Shown here one piece after another: positions 52,801 to 59,850 of a stretch of DNA of 64,000 nucleotides. Positions within the stretch are counted from its first letter, which is position 1. Each line of letters begins with the position of its first letter. A model generated the notes under the pieces. The model was not told where the DNA came from. It was given only the letters and a program-made list of their open reading frames with translations, and made no database searches. Position numbers and translations under genes: made by a program. The stretch is from Candidatus Zhuqueibacterota bacterium (GTDB lineage: Bacteria > Zhuqueibacterota > Zhuqueibacteria > Zhuqueibacterales > Zhuqueibacteraceae), in assembly GCA_022616415.1 (NCBI GenBank), contig JAKEEU010000349.1:1-64000 (forward strand), in the 5' to 3' direction.

Positions 52801-53547
52801 AGATTCACCAAAGTCATATCCGAGGTAAGCCCACAAAATACCGCCTGAGAATTCGGTCTTTAAAACCTCGGCAATTTTTTTAGCCAACGCTGTCTTGCCC
52901 GTTCCGCCAGTATTCCATAATATAATATTCGCGCCGTTTTTTAACTTATTGGAAATTTCCTCGATTTCATTACTACGTCCAACAAAATCAGATGGAGGGG
53001 GCGGCATATTGCTCCACAATTGTTCTGTTGGCCGTACCGACCGATTTTGATAATTTATTTTAGTAAGTTCTTCTGCAATATTTTGAAGCAACGCAATGAT
53101 TTGGCGATGTTCAATCTGATTTAGTTTTCCGTGTTCTTTGATATAATTTGAAATGACAAGAAGGCCAGATTTTGGATCTGATAAAAGATAAAACTCAAAC
53201 CTTTTTATAAAATGGGTTAGAATTTCCTTGGCTATAGGAAAAATTTGAGATTGATCTTCGAAATAAAGATCACCATAAGCTGCAAATTGGTAGGCAAGCT
53301 CAACTTCATCAATAAAGCCCTCGCCAGATCTAAATTTTTCGATTTGTTCAAATGATATATCTCCTTCCAAAATTTTTTTTAAGTTCGCAGTGTCGAATTC
53401 AATATTTTGATTTTTATAGAAGTATAAACTTGTATCATCAAGTGCCTTTTTAAAAGGATCATTAAATTTTCGATAAATATTTTTTGCAGCATCATAGATG
53501 ATTGCCGCAATAATATTTGCAGTCAAATCCGGAAGCATCGTTTCCAT
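49825..53547 (-). CDS. NB-ARC/TPR STAND protein (bacterial NLR architecture)
   Basis: The product is 1240 aa. An unrecognised, mostly helical N-terminal domain (1-185) has no catalytic motif I can identify. The NB-ARC ATPase has DFVGR (187-191), Walker A NTGGTGKT (212-219), Walker B KILVIIDDVW (288-297) and TTRD (319-322). From about residue 600 to the end there are a dozen or more TPR units (NREWDKALSYLKQALAI, RKYYEQALSVYRNL). The gene is visibly A+T-rich, around 38 per cent G+C by eye, against well over 50 for its neighbours. It was probably acquired horizontally. A defence sensor role is inferred from the architecture. Confidence 0.9.
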   Translation of the reverse strand: METMLPDLTANIIAAIIYDAAKNIYRKFNDPFKKALDDTSLYFYKNQNIEFDTANLKKILEGDISFEQIEKFRSGEGFIDEVELAYQFAAYGDLYFEDQSQIFPIAKEILTHFIKRFEFYLLSDPKSGLLVISNYIKEHGKLNQIEHRQIIALLQNIAEELTKINYQNRSVRPTEQLWSNMPPPPSDFVGRSNEIEEISNKLKNGANIILWNTGGTGKTALAKKIAEVLKTEFSGGILWAYLGYDFGESILKQTFVEWVAAHPQGKSIQFEDVTPALIQNLLRMADGKILVIIDDVWNRQIFHELAQILPSHKVTMLITTRDKNVYDLSISNLGLFELHHLSPDDAYNLLTAQIDKFDKYVEELKQITLLLGRHALALKIASAWLVRNGVHDIPVLIASLEDKDLTNPFAELNLGDTRDNNLEKAFSLSYTSLDDDHKLYFRKLAAVPMGLRFTSEIAFAVWKIENRGDSLKAQKYLRTLVDAALVERNDEDGSYQLHFNLHAYAMALMIRQSSKEYDEYSQTLGKYFECVLGMAYIFGGLPPEEWAVKAYDIQHFHTLGAILVHQIQSWLEKHGLDVEMLSQPNLSFSPPSELNTNELSLFHIVSDLVFSLKEYIKSQHLDKEGKQWLSMGLLAARTLKQTDRELVFIHFLADWHRWEGQIQVAFEYTEKMSLIADNQKSEQYKPMIFGNIVQNYISKGEWDNALRYLEQILELSRNAKDSHLEAEALNGIGAYYSNNREWDKALSYLKQALAIIEELNDKEFESVILNQLGDLYVHLGKFDDAQSILAKTLLLRRAVFNLKGESITLSSLANLALHRGNFEEALRHLQKALDIQQQNNMHFNEGTTFHNIGFTYLYMSKEHWNKGKEYLELALQKRRFVGNLEGQARTLDSLADYYALMEQAEQAIEHRKQSAALWRDLKKFWEEAVAFQHIGVLYKALGKPEEARKYYEQALSVYRNLNEHAAVGAMLFEIGDIDNTLGHSLEALDCFEKALPLIREQGNQKRLKAILFAMGVLYFNESNFEQAIKIFEEVLPLFSESDEEELKALVLNSIGRTYEKLGNKQKAREYLEMALPIFRNLKNYIEETQILNTVGAFLRGDEQPELALTYYKKAEIALRKAFPQKTRPREREARELEATILSNMGLAYYYHESFQNSPQYRREAKRCHQNARIIYQELGDKEQEAQQLCNLSLLYDSQHSVELLEEALKILENDAPLSHLLPQIKSALMQRRKNFNIKVR

Positions 53548-53587
53548 GCCCCTTTGGGAAATATAAATTCGATTCAGAATCGGAACA

Positions 53588-54625
53588 TCACAGATTAATG
53601 CCTGGCCAGTTCGCTATCGGATCAGTCGAGCGAACGATGTGCATACCGGCTTCGGCAAAACGACGGAATGCAGCATCGGCTTGTTCTGTGTAGTCGATGA
53701 CGCCGGGCACGACAACCGGCGAGGTGCAATCTTCGAGCAAATATACTTTTTTAGCAAGATGTAACTTATCATGCAAGATCATTTCATCGAGCAGATCGGC
53801 GATCGTCCATGCGACACAATGACTCTTCGCTTGTCCGGCAATAATGACAACGTCAAAACTTAATAGTTTCGCGATGAGACGCAAATTCTTTTGTGCAATG
53901 ATTTGACCATGCGCGCCTTCCAGAACTTCCGGGCGCAGCACGGAATAGTTCTCCGTCCACGCATTATTGCCTTTGATTTGAAAATCCGGCTGACTAACAC
54001 GCGCGACGCTGTGAAAAAAGATCGCTTCTTCAATTGCCGCCACAAGCGCGTGGCCGATGCCGCCGAGCATCGCATGATAAGGCCAGCTCGTGAGATCGTA
54101 TTTGCCGCCCGTTTTTAGTTTATGAACATAATGGAGCAGATATTCTTGCCCATACGCGGCATCGGTCTGCAAGCTTGCCGCAATCGCCGGGTTGAATTGC
54201 CATTTGTTTTGCTGAATGTCCTCTGCTGAAATCAAAGTATATGGCGCGGGATGCTCGCCTTGTGCATTGATCAAGAAAATAGCATGAAAAATCTGCAAGA
54301 GCAGGTGCGTATCGAGAGTCGGACAAATTTCGGTAATAATGTCAAGATTCTGATAAATAAATTTGCAGAGCCGCCGGTTATCTTCAACGGCGCCCTTTCC
54401 CGAACGTCCGCCAACAAACAATTCAAATCCAGGAATGCAAAACGTATTCTGCAAATCCACCAGCATCAAACAAATTTTGAAACGATCGGAAGCAGCGAGT
54501 GGTATGTGAAACTGTTTGGCCCATTTTTCCGCCTCCACAGCGCGCTCTTGATACGCAACTTTCCAAACTTTGCCAACTTTGTTAGGCTTGAAATGCGGCG
54601 GAATGGGCAAAGTACGGCGTGGCAT
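53588..54625 (-). CDS. Isochorismatase-fold cysteine hydrolase
   Basis: The product is 345 aa, longer than the usual 200 or so. MLVDLQNTF holds the catalytic Asp, and VIIAGQAKSHCVAWTI holds the nucleophilic Cys, as in nicotinamidase-like hydrolases. It ends about 40 bases before the NB-ARC gene on the same strand and could share its transcript. The substrate is unknown; nicotinamide or another amide is possible. Confidence 0.8.
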   Translation of the reverse strand: MPRRTLPIPPHFKPNKVGKVWKVAYQERAVEAEKWAKQFHIPLAASDRFKICLMLVDLQNTFCIPGFELFVGGRSGKGAVEDNRRLCKFIYQNLDIITEICPTLDTHLLLQIFHAIFLINAQGEHPAPYTLISAEDIQQNKWQFNPAIAASLQTDAAYGQEYLLHYVHKLKTGGKYDLTSWPYHAMLGGIGHALVAAIEEAIFFHSVARVSQPDFQIKGNNAWTENYSVLRPEVLEGAHGQIIAQKNLRLIAKLLSFDVVIIAGQAKSHCVAWTIADLLDEMILHDKLHLAKKVYLLEDCTSPVVVPGVIDYTEQADAAFRRFAEAGMHIVRSTDPIANWPGINL

Positions 54626-54733
54626 TTCGAACTTCCTTGTTTGATTGAATGACGTTTTGATGAAAAAACATTAAATGCGTTGCGAGGCTTGATCCGCATC
54701 GGCAAGACGGACCAATAGTAGAATGGTTGATGT

Positions 54734-54798
54734 CCCCGACGGATAGATGAACCCAACTGTAAAATCTTTATCCGTTGGGCTTAATCTATCCGTTGGAG
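54734..54798. repeat. Inverted repeat, GTTGGGCTTAATCTATCCGTTGG family
   Basis: Arms at 734-757 and 774-798 pair over about 24 bases with a few mismatches. It is related to the perfect repeat at 57398-57462 and the single arm at 62978-63006. Confidence 0.75.
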
Positions 54799-54824
54799 AA
54801 ATTTTTTCAGGCCGGCGGTCTGGG

Positions 54825-55265
54825 TTACGCTGCGGCGCGAATCAACCGCAGATGATCCATGTACATGCAGTGATCTTGCACAACTTTGATGCCGTGCCTA
54901 GCGAGCTTGTGCGCCGCTTCCTGATGGCGAATGCCGGTTTGCATCCACAAAACTTTCGGCTGCAGTTTCAGAATATCATTAACGTGCATGGGCACATTCG
55001 CCGGCGCGCGAAACAGAATGACAATATCGACCGGCTCATTGATTTCGCTGAGCGACTGGAGCGTTGGGGTGCCAAAAACGGATTTATAATTTGGGTTCAC
55101 GGGAATGATTTTGTAACCGCGAGAATACAAATAAGCAGGAACGCTGTGGGCGGCTTCATAAGCATGATTCTCATCTTTGATTCCGACCACAGCGATGGTA
55201 CGGCTGGTTTTTAAAATCTGCCGGATGGACTCGTCGGTATCGACGAGGAAATCGTGCCAGTCCAT
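54825..55265 (-). CDS. CoA-binding domain protein (CoA_binding_2)
   Basis: The product is 146 aa. The Rossmann-like RTIAVVGIKDE, GYKIIPVNPNY, PVDIVILFRAP and VLWMQTGI match the small stand-alone CoA-binding proteins. The YMDHLRL end with Cys upstream (DHCMYMDH) is usual. Its physiological role is unknown. Confidence 0.88.
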   Translation of the reverse strand: MDWHDFLVDTDESIRQILKTSRTIAVVGIKDENHAYEAAHSVPAYLYSRGYKIIPVNPNYKSVFGTPTLQSLSEINEPVDIVILFRAPANVPMHVNDILKLQPKVLWMQTGIRHQEAAHKLARHGIKVVQDHCMYMDHLRLIRAAA

Positions 55266-55484
55266 GTTTCCTCCTTAACAAGTTAGGTAATTGAGTTCTT
55301 GCCTCGAGCGCCGTCGAGACAGTCCTATTGTCCTTGCATAAACGCCCTACAAATTAAAAGGCCTGATTGTGCGTTTTGTCCCACCAGGGCGGGCCAGGGC
55401 AAGATCAGGCCTGTAAAATTTCCACGAGATTTTTGCAGCGCCGCTTGCATGCTCAAGACGGCAAACGGCGCCATCACTGCAATT

Positions 55485-55868
55485 TTAGCGTGATTCCAGG
55501 ACATTTTTTACTTCGCTCGGTTCTACGTCAGGTATCGAACCTTTCCCGTTCTTCCAGCCCAGCCCGCAATCCGTGCACACAGGCTGATCGGCGTCGATCA
55601 AATCGGCGCAGGCGCAGCCCTTCGCTTTGAGTAGGCAATAATCGCACGCCGGCTTGATGCAGCAGTTATATTTGCCGTCGTGCATCATGCTGGCTTTGGC
55701 GGTTTCGACATCAGCTTTGGCAATTGCAACCTGCTCTTCGGTTGGCAGCGTATCGAGCGGCGGGGAGCCGGTTTCTCTGACGCAGCCGAGCCACCACCCG
55801 CCGGCCAGAAAGAGAAACGCGGAAAAGATATTCGCAAACTTTATGGACGAACGCCGAACGTCATTCAT
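55485..55868 (-). CDS. Cysteine-rich lipoprotein
   Basis: The product is 127 aa. An N-terminal hydrophobic segment ends in a lipobox-like WWLGC. The mature part contains ten cysteines in NCCIKPACDYCLLKAKGCAC and CTDCGLGW clusters that could bind metal, haem or an iron-sulfur centre. Such proteins recur near respiratory genes in related phyla, by my recollection. It starts 13 bases downstream of the DUF488 gene. Confidence 0.65.
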   Translation of the reverse strand: MNDVRRSSIKFANIFSAFLFLAGGWWLGCVRETGSPPLDTLPTEEQVAIAKADVETAKASMMHDGKYNCCIKPACDYCLLKAKGCACADLIDADQPVCTDCGLGWKNGKGSIPDVEPSEVKNVLESR

Positions 55869-55880
55869 TTTTTCTGGTTC

Positions 55881-56249
55881 TCATCTTTTCTTTTTTGAAA
55901 CACTGCCGCTCTCCAAAAGTTCCCGCACGACCACCGCGTTGTTGCGCGCCGGATCGCTCGTGCCGTACAGCAGCGTGAGCGTGCCGTTAGCCGCGCACTG
56001 GCAAAGTTGCTCTAACGCCCGCTGCTTGTCGCGCGCCCCCAATTCTTTGAGATAATTTTCATGGTACGCCGCCCACTTGTCGAGATTGTACCCGTGCCGC
56101 CAAAGCTCGTAAGAGGGAGCGATCTCTTGCGCCCACCAATCGACGGCGGCTTGACGCGTGGAAATGCCTTCCGGCCACAAGCGGTCGACAAAAACGCGAA
56201 AGCCATCGTCGGGCGCCGGTTTATCATAAATGCTCTTGATCTTCAGCAT
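55881..56249 (-). CDS. DUF488 family protein (second copy)
   Basis: The product is 122 aa with FRVFVDRLWPEGISTRQA, WWAQEIAPSYELWRH and TLTLLYGTSDPARNNAVV. It is clearly related to, but diverged from, the gene at 40553. It lies between the ferredoxin and lipoprotein genes on the same strand. Function unknown. Confidence 0.85.
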   Translation of the reverse strand: MLKIKSIYDKPAPDDGFRVFVDRLWPEGISTRQAAVDWWAQEIAPSYELWRHGYNLDKWAAYHENYLKELGARDKQRALEQLCQCAANGTLTLLYGTSDPARNNAVVVRELLESGSVSKKKR

Positions 56250-56296
56250 AGCGCCTGCTTATTTAGACGATGGAAGAGCGCCGTTGGGCTTATCTG

Positions 56297-56575
56297 CTAA
56301 CGCGAGACGCCAAACGCCACGTAATTGTAGTCGATGTAGTCCTTCCATTTGTCCGGCGTTTCGCTTTCCGGAAAGATGGCTACTGGCGGGCATTCCGGCT
56401 CACAGGCGCCGCAATCGATGCATTCTTGCGGGTGAATATAAAGCATCATTTTATAAGCCGGGTCGCCTTCTTTCAACTGAGTTTCCTCCAACTCATATAT
56501 GCAATCAACCGGACAAACGTCAACACAGGCGCGATCACGGACATCGACGCAAGGCTCAGCGATAATGTAGGTCAT
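56297..56575 (-). CDS. Seven-iron-type ferredoxin
   Basis: The product is 92 aa. The first cluster motif reads CVDVRDRACVDVCPVDCIY, as in [3Fe-4S] ferredoxins. The second reads CIDCGACEPECPP, a classic [4Fe-4S] motif. It is a soluble electron carrier. The Rieske and cytochrome b genes are divergent from it. Confidence 0.92.
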   Translation of the reverse strand: MTYIIAEPCVDVRDRACVDVCPVDCIYELEETQLKEGDPAYKMMLYIHPQECIDCGACEPECPPVAIFPESETPDKWKDYIDYNYVAFGVSR

Positions 56576-56947
56576 AAGTCATCTCCTGGTGCTTGAAGTT
56601 GTAGTGTGGGATTGGATTAAAATACTCGCTAAACGGCCGCAACTTTCCGGGGCGCGCAACTCCACCGCCGGCCATGAACTTTCGATTTTCATGCCTCGGT
56701 TCTGAAACCGGGCGCCGCAAACTGCAGACGTTTCAAATATAATAAACTCATTTGTCTTACGCAACATTATTTTGTTGGAATTGTTGGCAGGCAAAAATTG
56801 TTGAAATGTTCGTGGTTTGTTCGTAGTTCGTCCGTAGTTGCGCCTTCAGGCGCTGATCTTGGAGAACCATAACACGTTAATCATTTTAATTGATGTAGCA
56901 AGCTTTTTCATTCCACAACCGGCCCTTGAAAGGGCTACCACAAACTT
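56576..56947. other. Divergent intergenic region
   Basis: About 370 bases separate the ferredoxin from the Rieske gene. A hairpin GCGCCT/AGGCGC (56840-56853) follows GTAGTT and recalls the GTAGT-type dispersed repeats. No gene is supported here; promoters for both directions are expected but none stands out. Confidence 0.5.
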
Positions 56948-57376
56948 ATGAATCGACGCCATTTTTTTGAGAAATTCGTGGGCGCGCTGTTTGGCGGCAC
57001 CGCGTTGGCGTTCTTCGCGCCGGCGCTCGCCTATCTTTTTCCCAACCGCAATTTCGGCGCCACGGGCCGCGAATTTGCCGACGCCTTCGGTCAAGTGATT
57101 TCGGCTAATTCCATCCCCGAAAATGGAAATCAGATCGGCATGTTGGGCGGCAAGCCGGCGATCGTTTTGCGCAACAACGGCGAGCTCGTCGCGCTGTCGG
57201 CGGTGTGTACGCATCTCGGTTGCATTGTCACTTTCAACTCCGGCGCGAACATTTTTCAATGCCCCTGTCACGGCGGCAAATATGATCGCGACGGCAACGT
57301 CATCGCCGGCCCGCCGCCGGAGCCGCTGGAGCGGATCAATATCAAAATCGAAGATGATAAGATTGTTTTGAGTTGA
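56948..57376 (+). CDS. Rieske iron-sulfur protein of a bc-type complex
   Basis: The product is 142 aa. A twin-Arg-like N-terminus (MNRRHFFEKF) precedes a single hydrophobic anchor. The Rieske ligands are CTHLGC and CPCHGG. It passes electrons from quinol, via cytochrome b, to a cytochrome c. The cytochrome b gene follows after 135 bases that contain a long hairpin. Confidence 0.93.
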   Translation: MNRRHFFEKFVGALFGGTALAFFAPALAYLFPNRNFGATGREFADAFGQVISANSIPENGNQIGMLGGKPAIVLRNNGELVALSAVCTHLGCIVTFNSGANIFQCPCHGGKYDRDGNVIAGPPPEPLERINIKIEDDKIVLS

Positions 57377-57397
57377 GTGATTTTTTAAATGTTTGAT

Positions 57398-57462
57398 CCC
57401 CAACTGATGAATTAAGACCAACCAATAAAAGCTATCCGTTGGTCTTAATTCATCAGTTGGGG
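57398..57462. repeat. Perfect 25-bp inverted repeat between Rieske and cytochrome b genes
   Basis: Arms 398-422 and 438-462 are exact inverted copies (GTTGGTCTTAATTCATCAG core) with a 15-base loop. A run of seven T follows at about 57469-57475. It could attenuate transcription between the two genes. The right arm plus flank is repeated exactly over 29 bases at 62978-63006. Confidence 0.9.
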
Positions 57463-57511
57463 AAAATGTTTTTTTAATTTTTCAATCGCTAAAATACTAA
57501 ATGAGGAACTG

Positions 57512-58672
57512 ATGTCATTTCGCGCTTGGTTGGCCGAACGCCTGCCCATTGAGTTCTTGACGAAATTCACCCGCGAGCAGCTTGCGGAACCGCAGCCGCG
57601 CCACGTCAGTTGGCTGCACACGTTGGGCTTCACCGCGCTTTTGCTGTTGGCGCTGCAGATCGCCACCGGCATTCTCCTGTTGTTTTATTACAAGCCGGGG
57701 GCGGCGACGGCTTACGAGAGCATCACATTCATCAGCGACAAAGTGACCTTCGGCTGGTTCTTTCGGCAATTGCACATTTGGGGCGCGAATTTCATTGTCA
57801 CCGTCGTGGCGTTGCACCTCGTGCGCGTGTTCTTTTATGGCGCTTACAAAAAGCCGCGCGAGCTGACGTGGATGGTCGGCGCCGGTTTGTTTTTAGTGAC
57901 ATTGGGATTTGCTTTCACCGGCTATTTGTTGCCGTGGGATCAGCTCGCGTTTTGGGGCACGACGGTCGGCACGGACTCGACGAAAGAAGTGCCGCTCATC
58001 GGCAAATTTTTGCTCACGTTTTTGCGCGGCGGCGAGAATGTCACCGACATCACATTGACCCGCTTTTTTGCGATTCACGTGGCGTTGTTGCCGGCGGCGC
58101 TGCTCTTGCTCATTGGGTTGCATCTGTTCTTGATCCGCTACCATCACATTTCCCCGCTCAATCCCGCCTTGCGGGACGAGCCTGAGCCTTCGCATAATCC
58201 CCAATTCGTCGACCAAGCGCGGCCGTATTTTCCGGATCATTTCAAAAAAGAGTTGCTCGTTTCCTACGGCGTGCTCATCGCGTTGGTGATTACGGCCATC
58301 ACGGTACACATGCCGCTGGGCAGGCCGGCGAACCCGATGGTGACGCCACCGGGCATCAAACCCGAATGGTATTTTCTGCCGATTTATCAGAGCTTGAAAT
58401 ACGTGCCGGGTTGGCTCGGCGTGCTCGGCAACGGCGCGTTCATATTGCTGCTCGTCTTGCTGCCGCTGCTCGACCGCTCGCCGGAGCGCCATCCCAAACG
58501 TCGCAAATTCATGACCACGCTCGGCATTCTCATCATCATTGGCACCATTGGTATGGGCTGGCTCGGTTATGTTTCCGAAACCACGTGGCGCATTCTCGGC
58601 AAGCGCGTGCATTTTGATATCAAAGGCATCCCGCAGGTTTTGGAAGAAGGGGAAAGGCCGAAACAAGATTGA
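57512..58672 (+). CDS. Cytochrome b (b6-like, fused to subunit IV)
   Basis: The product is 386 aa with about eight membrane helices. The haem ligands are His88, His102, His189 and His204; the 15-residue step in the second pair is the b6 spacing rather than the bc1 spacing. The quinol-site motif PEWYFLPIYQ lies in the C-terminal half, so b6 and subunit IV are one chain. It oxidises quinol and drives proton translocation with the Rieske protein. No c1 or other cytochrome c gene follows in the window. Confidence 0.94.
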   Translation: MSFRAWLAERLPIEFLTKFTREQLAEPQPRHVSWLHTLGFTALLLLALQIATGILLLFYYKPGAATAYESITFISDKVTFGWFFRQLHIWGANFIVTVVALHLVRVFFYGAYKKPRELTWMVGAGLFLVTLGFAFTGYLLPWDQLAFWGTTVGTDSTKEVPLIGKFLLTFLRGGENVTDITLTRFFAIHVALLPAALLLLIGLHLFLIRYHHISPLNPALRDEPEPSHNPQFVDQARPYFPDHFKKELLVSYGVLIALVITAITVHMPLGRPANPMVTPPGIKPEWYFLPIYQSLKYVPGWLGVLGNGAFILLLVLLPLLDRSPERHPKRRKFMTTLGILIIIGTIGMGWLGYVSETTWRILGKRVHFDIKGIPQVLEEGERPKQD

Positions 58673-58755
58673 ACAACGGATTTGACAAACATCACGAAAT
58701 AAAAATCTAAGGCAAATTGTAACTGTTCAGCTCACACTTTCACAAAAACAAAAGC

Positions 58756-58840
58756 TGTAAGCGGATAAAGCAGATTGAGCGGATATTGATTCTGACAAAC
58801 AAACTCCTGAAATCCGCTTTATCCGTTCAATCCGCTTACA
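58756..58840. repeat. Imperfect 29-bp inverted repeat downstream of cytochrome b
   Basis: Arms 756-784 and 812-840 (TGTAAGCGGAT...GCGGAT) pair over most of their length around a 27-base loop. No T-tract follows at once. The site is suited to transcript-end protection or to termination. Confidence 0.75.
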
Positions 58841-58942
58841 AAAATAATAGCTGAGATAGTTACGGCAAATTTGTCAATCATAAACGCCATCTCGATTTGC
58901 AATTTCTTTGTCAACCTCCCCAATGGTGTAGGATATAGATTG

Positions 58943-59317
58943 TCACCGAGTTTGTACCAACTTTTCCATCTCTTCCCAAGATGTTCCTTTGCCTTCCTCT
59001 AAGTTCTTTGCCGCTTGCAAAATCTTATTAACGGAACTTGGTGCTGCACACTCTTCGAAAGTCGCAAACCAATCTCCGATAATTTCGTGAACTTTGGGCA
59101 AGCTGTTTTCACGAAGCGCTTGAACAAGCTTGGGCAAGGCTTCTCTGGCAAAAGAAACGAGAAGCTCGTCGTCTATTTTAGCAAGCAGCTTTTTTGCCTC
59201 GTCAACGCTTGGAAGGTCAAGATCATCATGAGTTGGCAGGCCGCTCTCGCCATCGTTGCGCGTAGTGTTTCGAGGAAAAAGATTGGCGACCTGTGTTGGC
59301 GCCAGTGCATCTATCAT
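58943..59317 (-). CDS. Small hypothetical protein
   Basis: The product is 124 aa and soluble. It is largely helical and acidic (VDEAKKLLAKIDDELLVSF, LPKVHEIIGDWFATFEE, NLEEGKGTSWEEMEKLV). The last segment resembles the ends of some small antitoxins, but there is no toxin beside it. It faces the SRP RNA and dnaX genes. Function unknown. Confidence 0.55.
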   Translation of the reverse strand: MIDALAPTQVANLFPRNTTRNDGESGLPTHDDLDLPSVDEAKKLLAKIDDELLVSFAREALPKLVQALRENSLPKVHEIIGDWFATFEECAAPSSVNKILQAAKNLEEGKGTSWEEMEKLVQTR

Positions 59318-59580
59318 TTTGTGCCTCGCAATTGGATGGGTCTAAACTTTTTTTGAGTCACCCCAATTTTAGTAAAAACTTCGGATAACGAAAATATAAG
59401 CATGTCGATGAAGAAAGTCAAGAAAAAGCTCAAAAAACCTCTTGCCTTTCTCTTCCTCTTTGTGTAATTTCAAGCGGTGCTATTCTTTGCAATATATCTT
59501 TGCGCGAGGCGGCAATCTGAGGCTTCGCTTGCAAACGTATATTTTTAAACGTACTTTGAGAAAAGTGGAAGTCTAAAAGC

Positions 59581-59683
59581 ATTGGCCAAGGCCCGCGCAA
59601 TCGGAGCATGCCCAACCCCGCCAGGGCCGGAAGGCAGCAACGGTAAGCGTTGTGATGATGTGCCGCGGGGAACCTTGGCCAAT
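59581..59683 (+). ncRNA. ffs: Signal recognition particle RNA (small bacterial type)
   Basis: The terminal stem ATTGGCCAAGG (581-591) pairs perfectly with CCTTGGCCAAT (673-683). The apical part contains CAGGGCCGGAAGGCAGCAA, the conserved Ffh-binding tetraloop region. It lies about 170 bases upstream of dnaX, a common bacterial arrangement. With Ffh it targets membrane proteins. Confidence 0.95.
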
Positions 59684-59698
59684 TTAAATTTCAATTTC

Positions 59699-59824
59699 GT
59701 AGTCCCCGCCCCTTGTCCCGCCCCGTCTCCTTAGCTTTATATGGAAGCGGGACGGGGTGGGCGGCTGTCCCTACATTTCACGAATGCTTCCTCCCGATAG
59801 TGCCCCACAAGGGGGCAGGACTAC
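59699..59824. repeat. Composite palindromic repeat between SRP RNA and dnaX
   Basis: A left arm GTAGTCCCCGCCCCTTGT (699-716) and an inverted right arm (801-824, reverse complement GTAGTCCTGCCCCCTTGTGGGG) enclose an inner GC-rich hairpin (CCCGCCCCGTC with GACGGGGTGGG). It fills the leader of dnaX, just upstream of its start region. Confidence 0.75.
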
Positions 59825-59850
59825 CCAGGTTTAAATTTGAAACAAACGGA

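Noticed and set aside
54747..55214. 155-codon plus-strand frame
   Set aside because: It opens within the inverted repeat at 54734 and is antisense to the CoA-binding protein gene.
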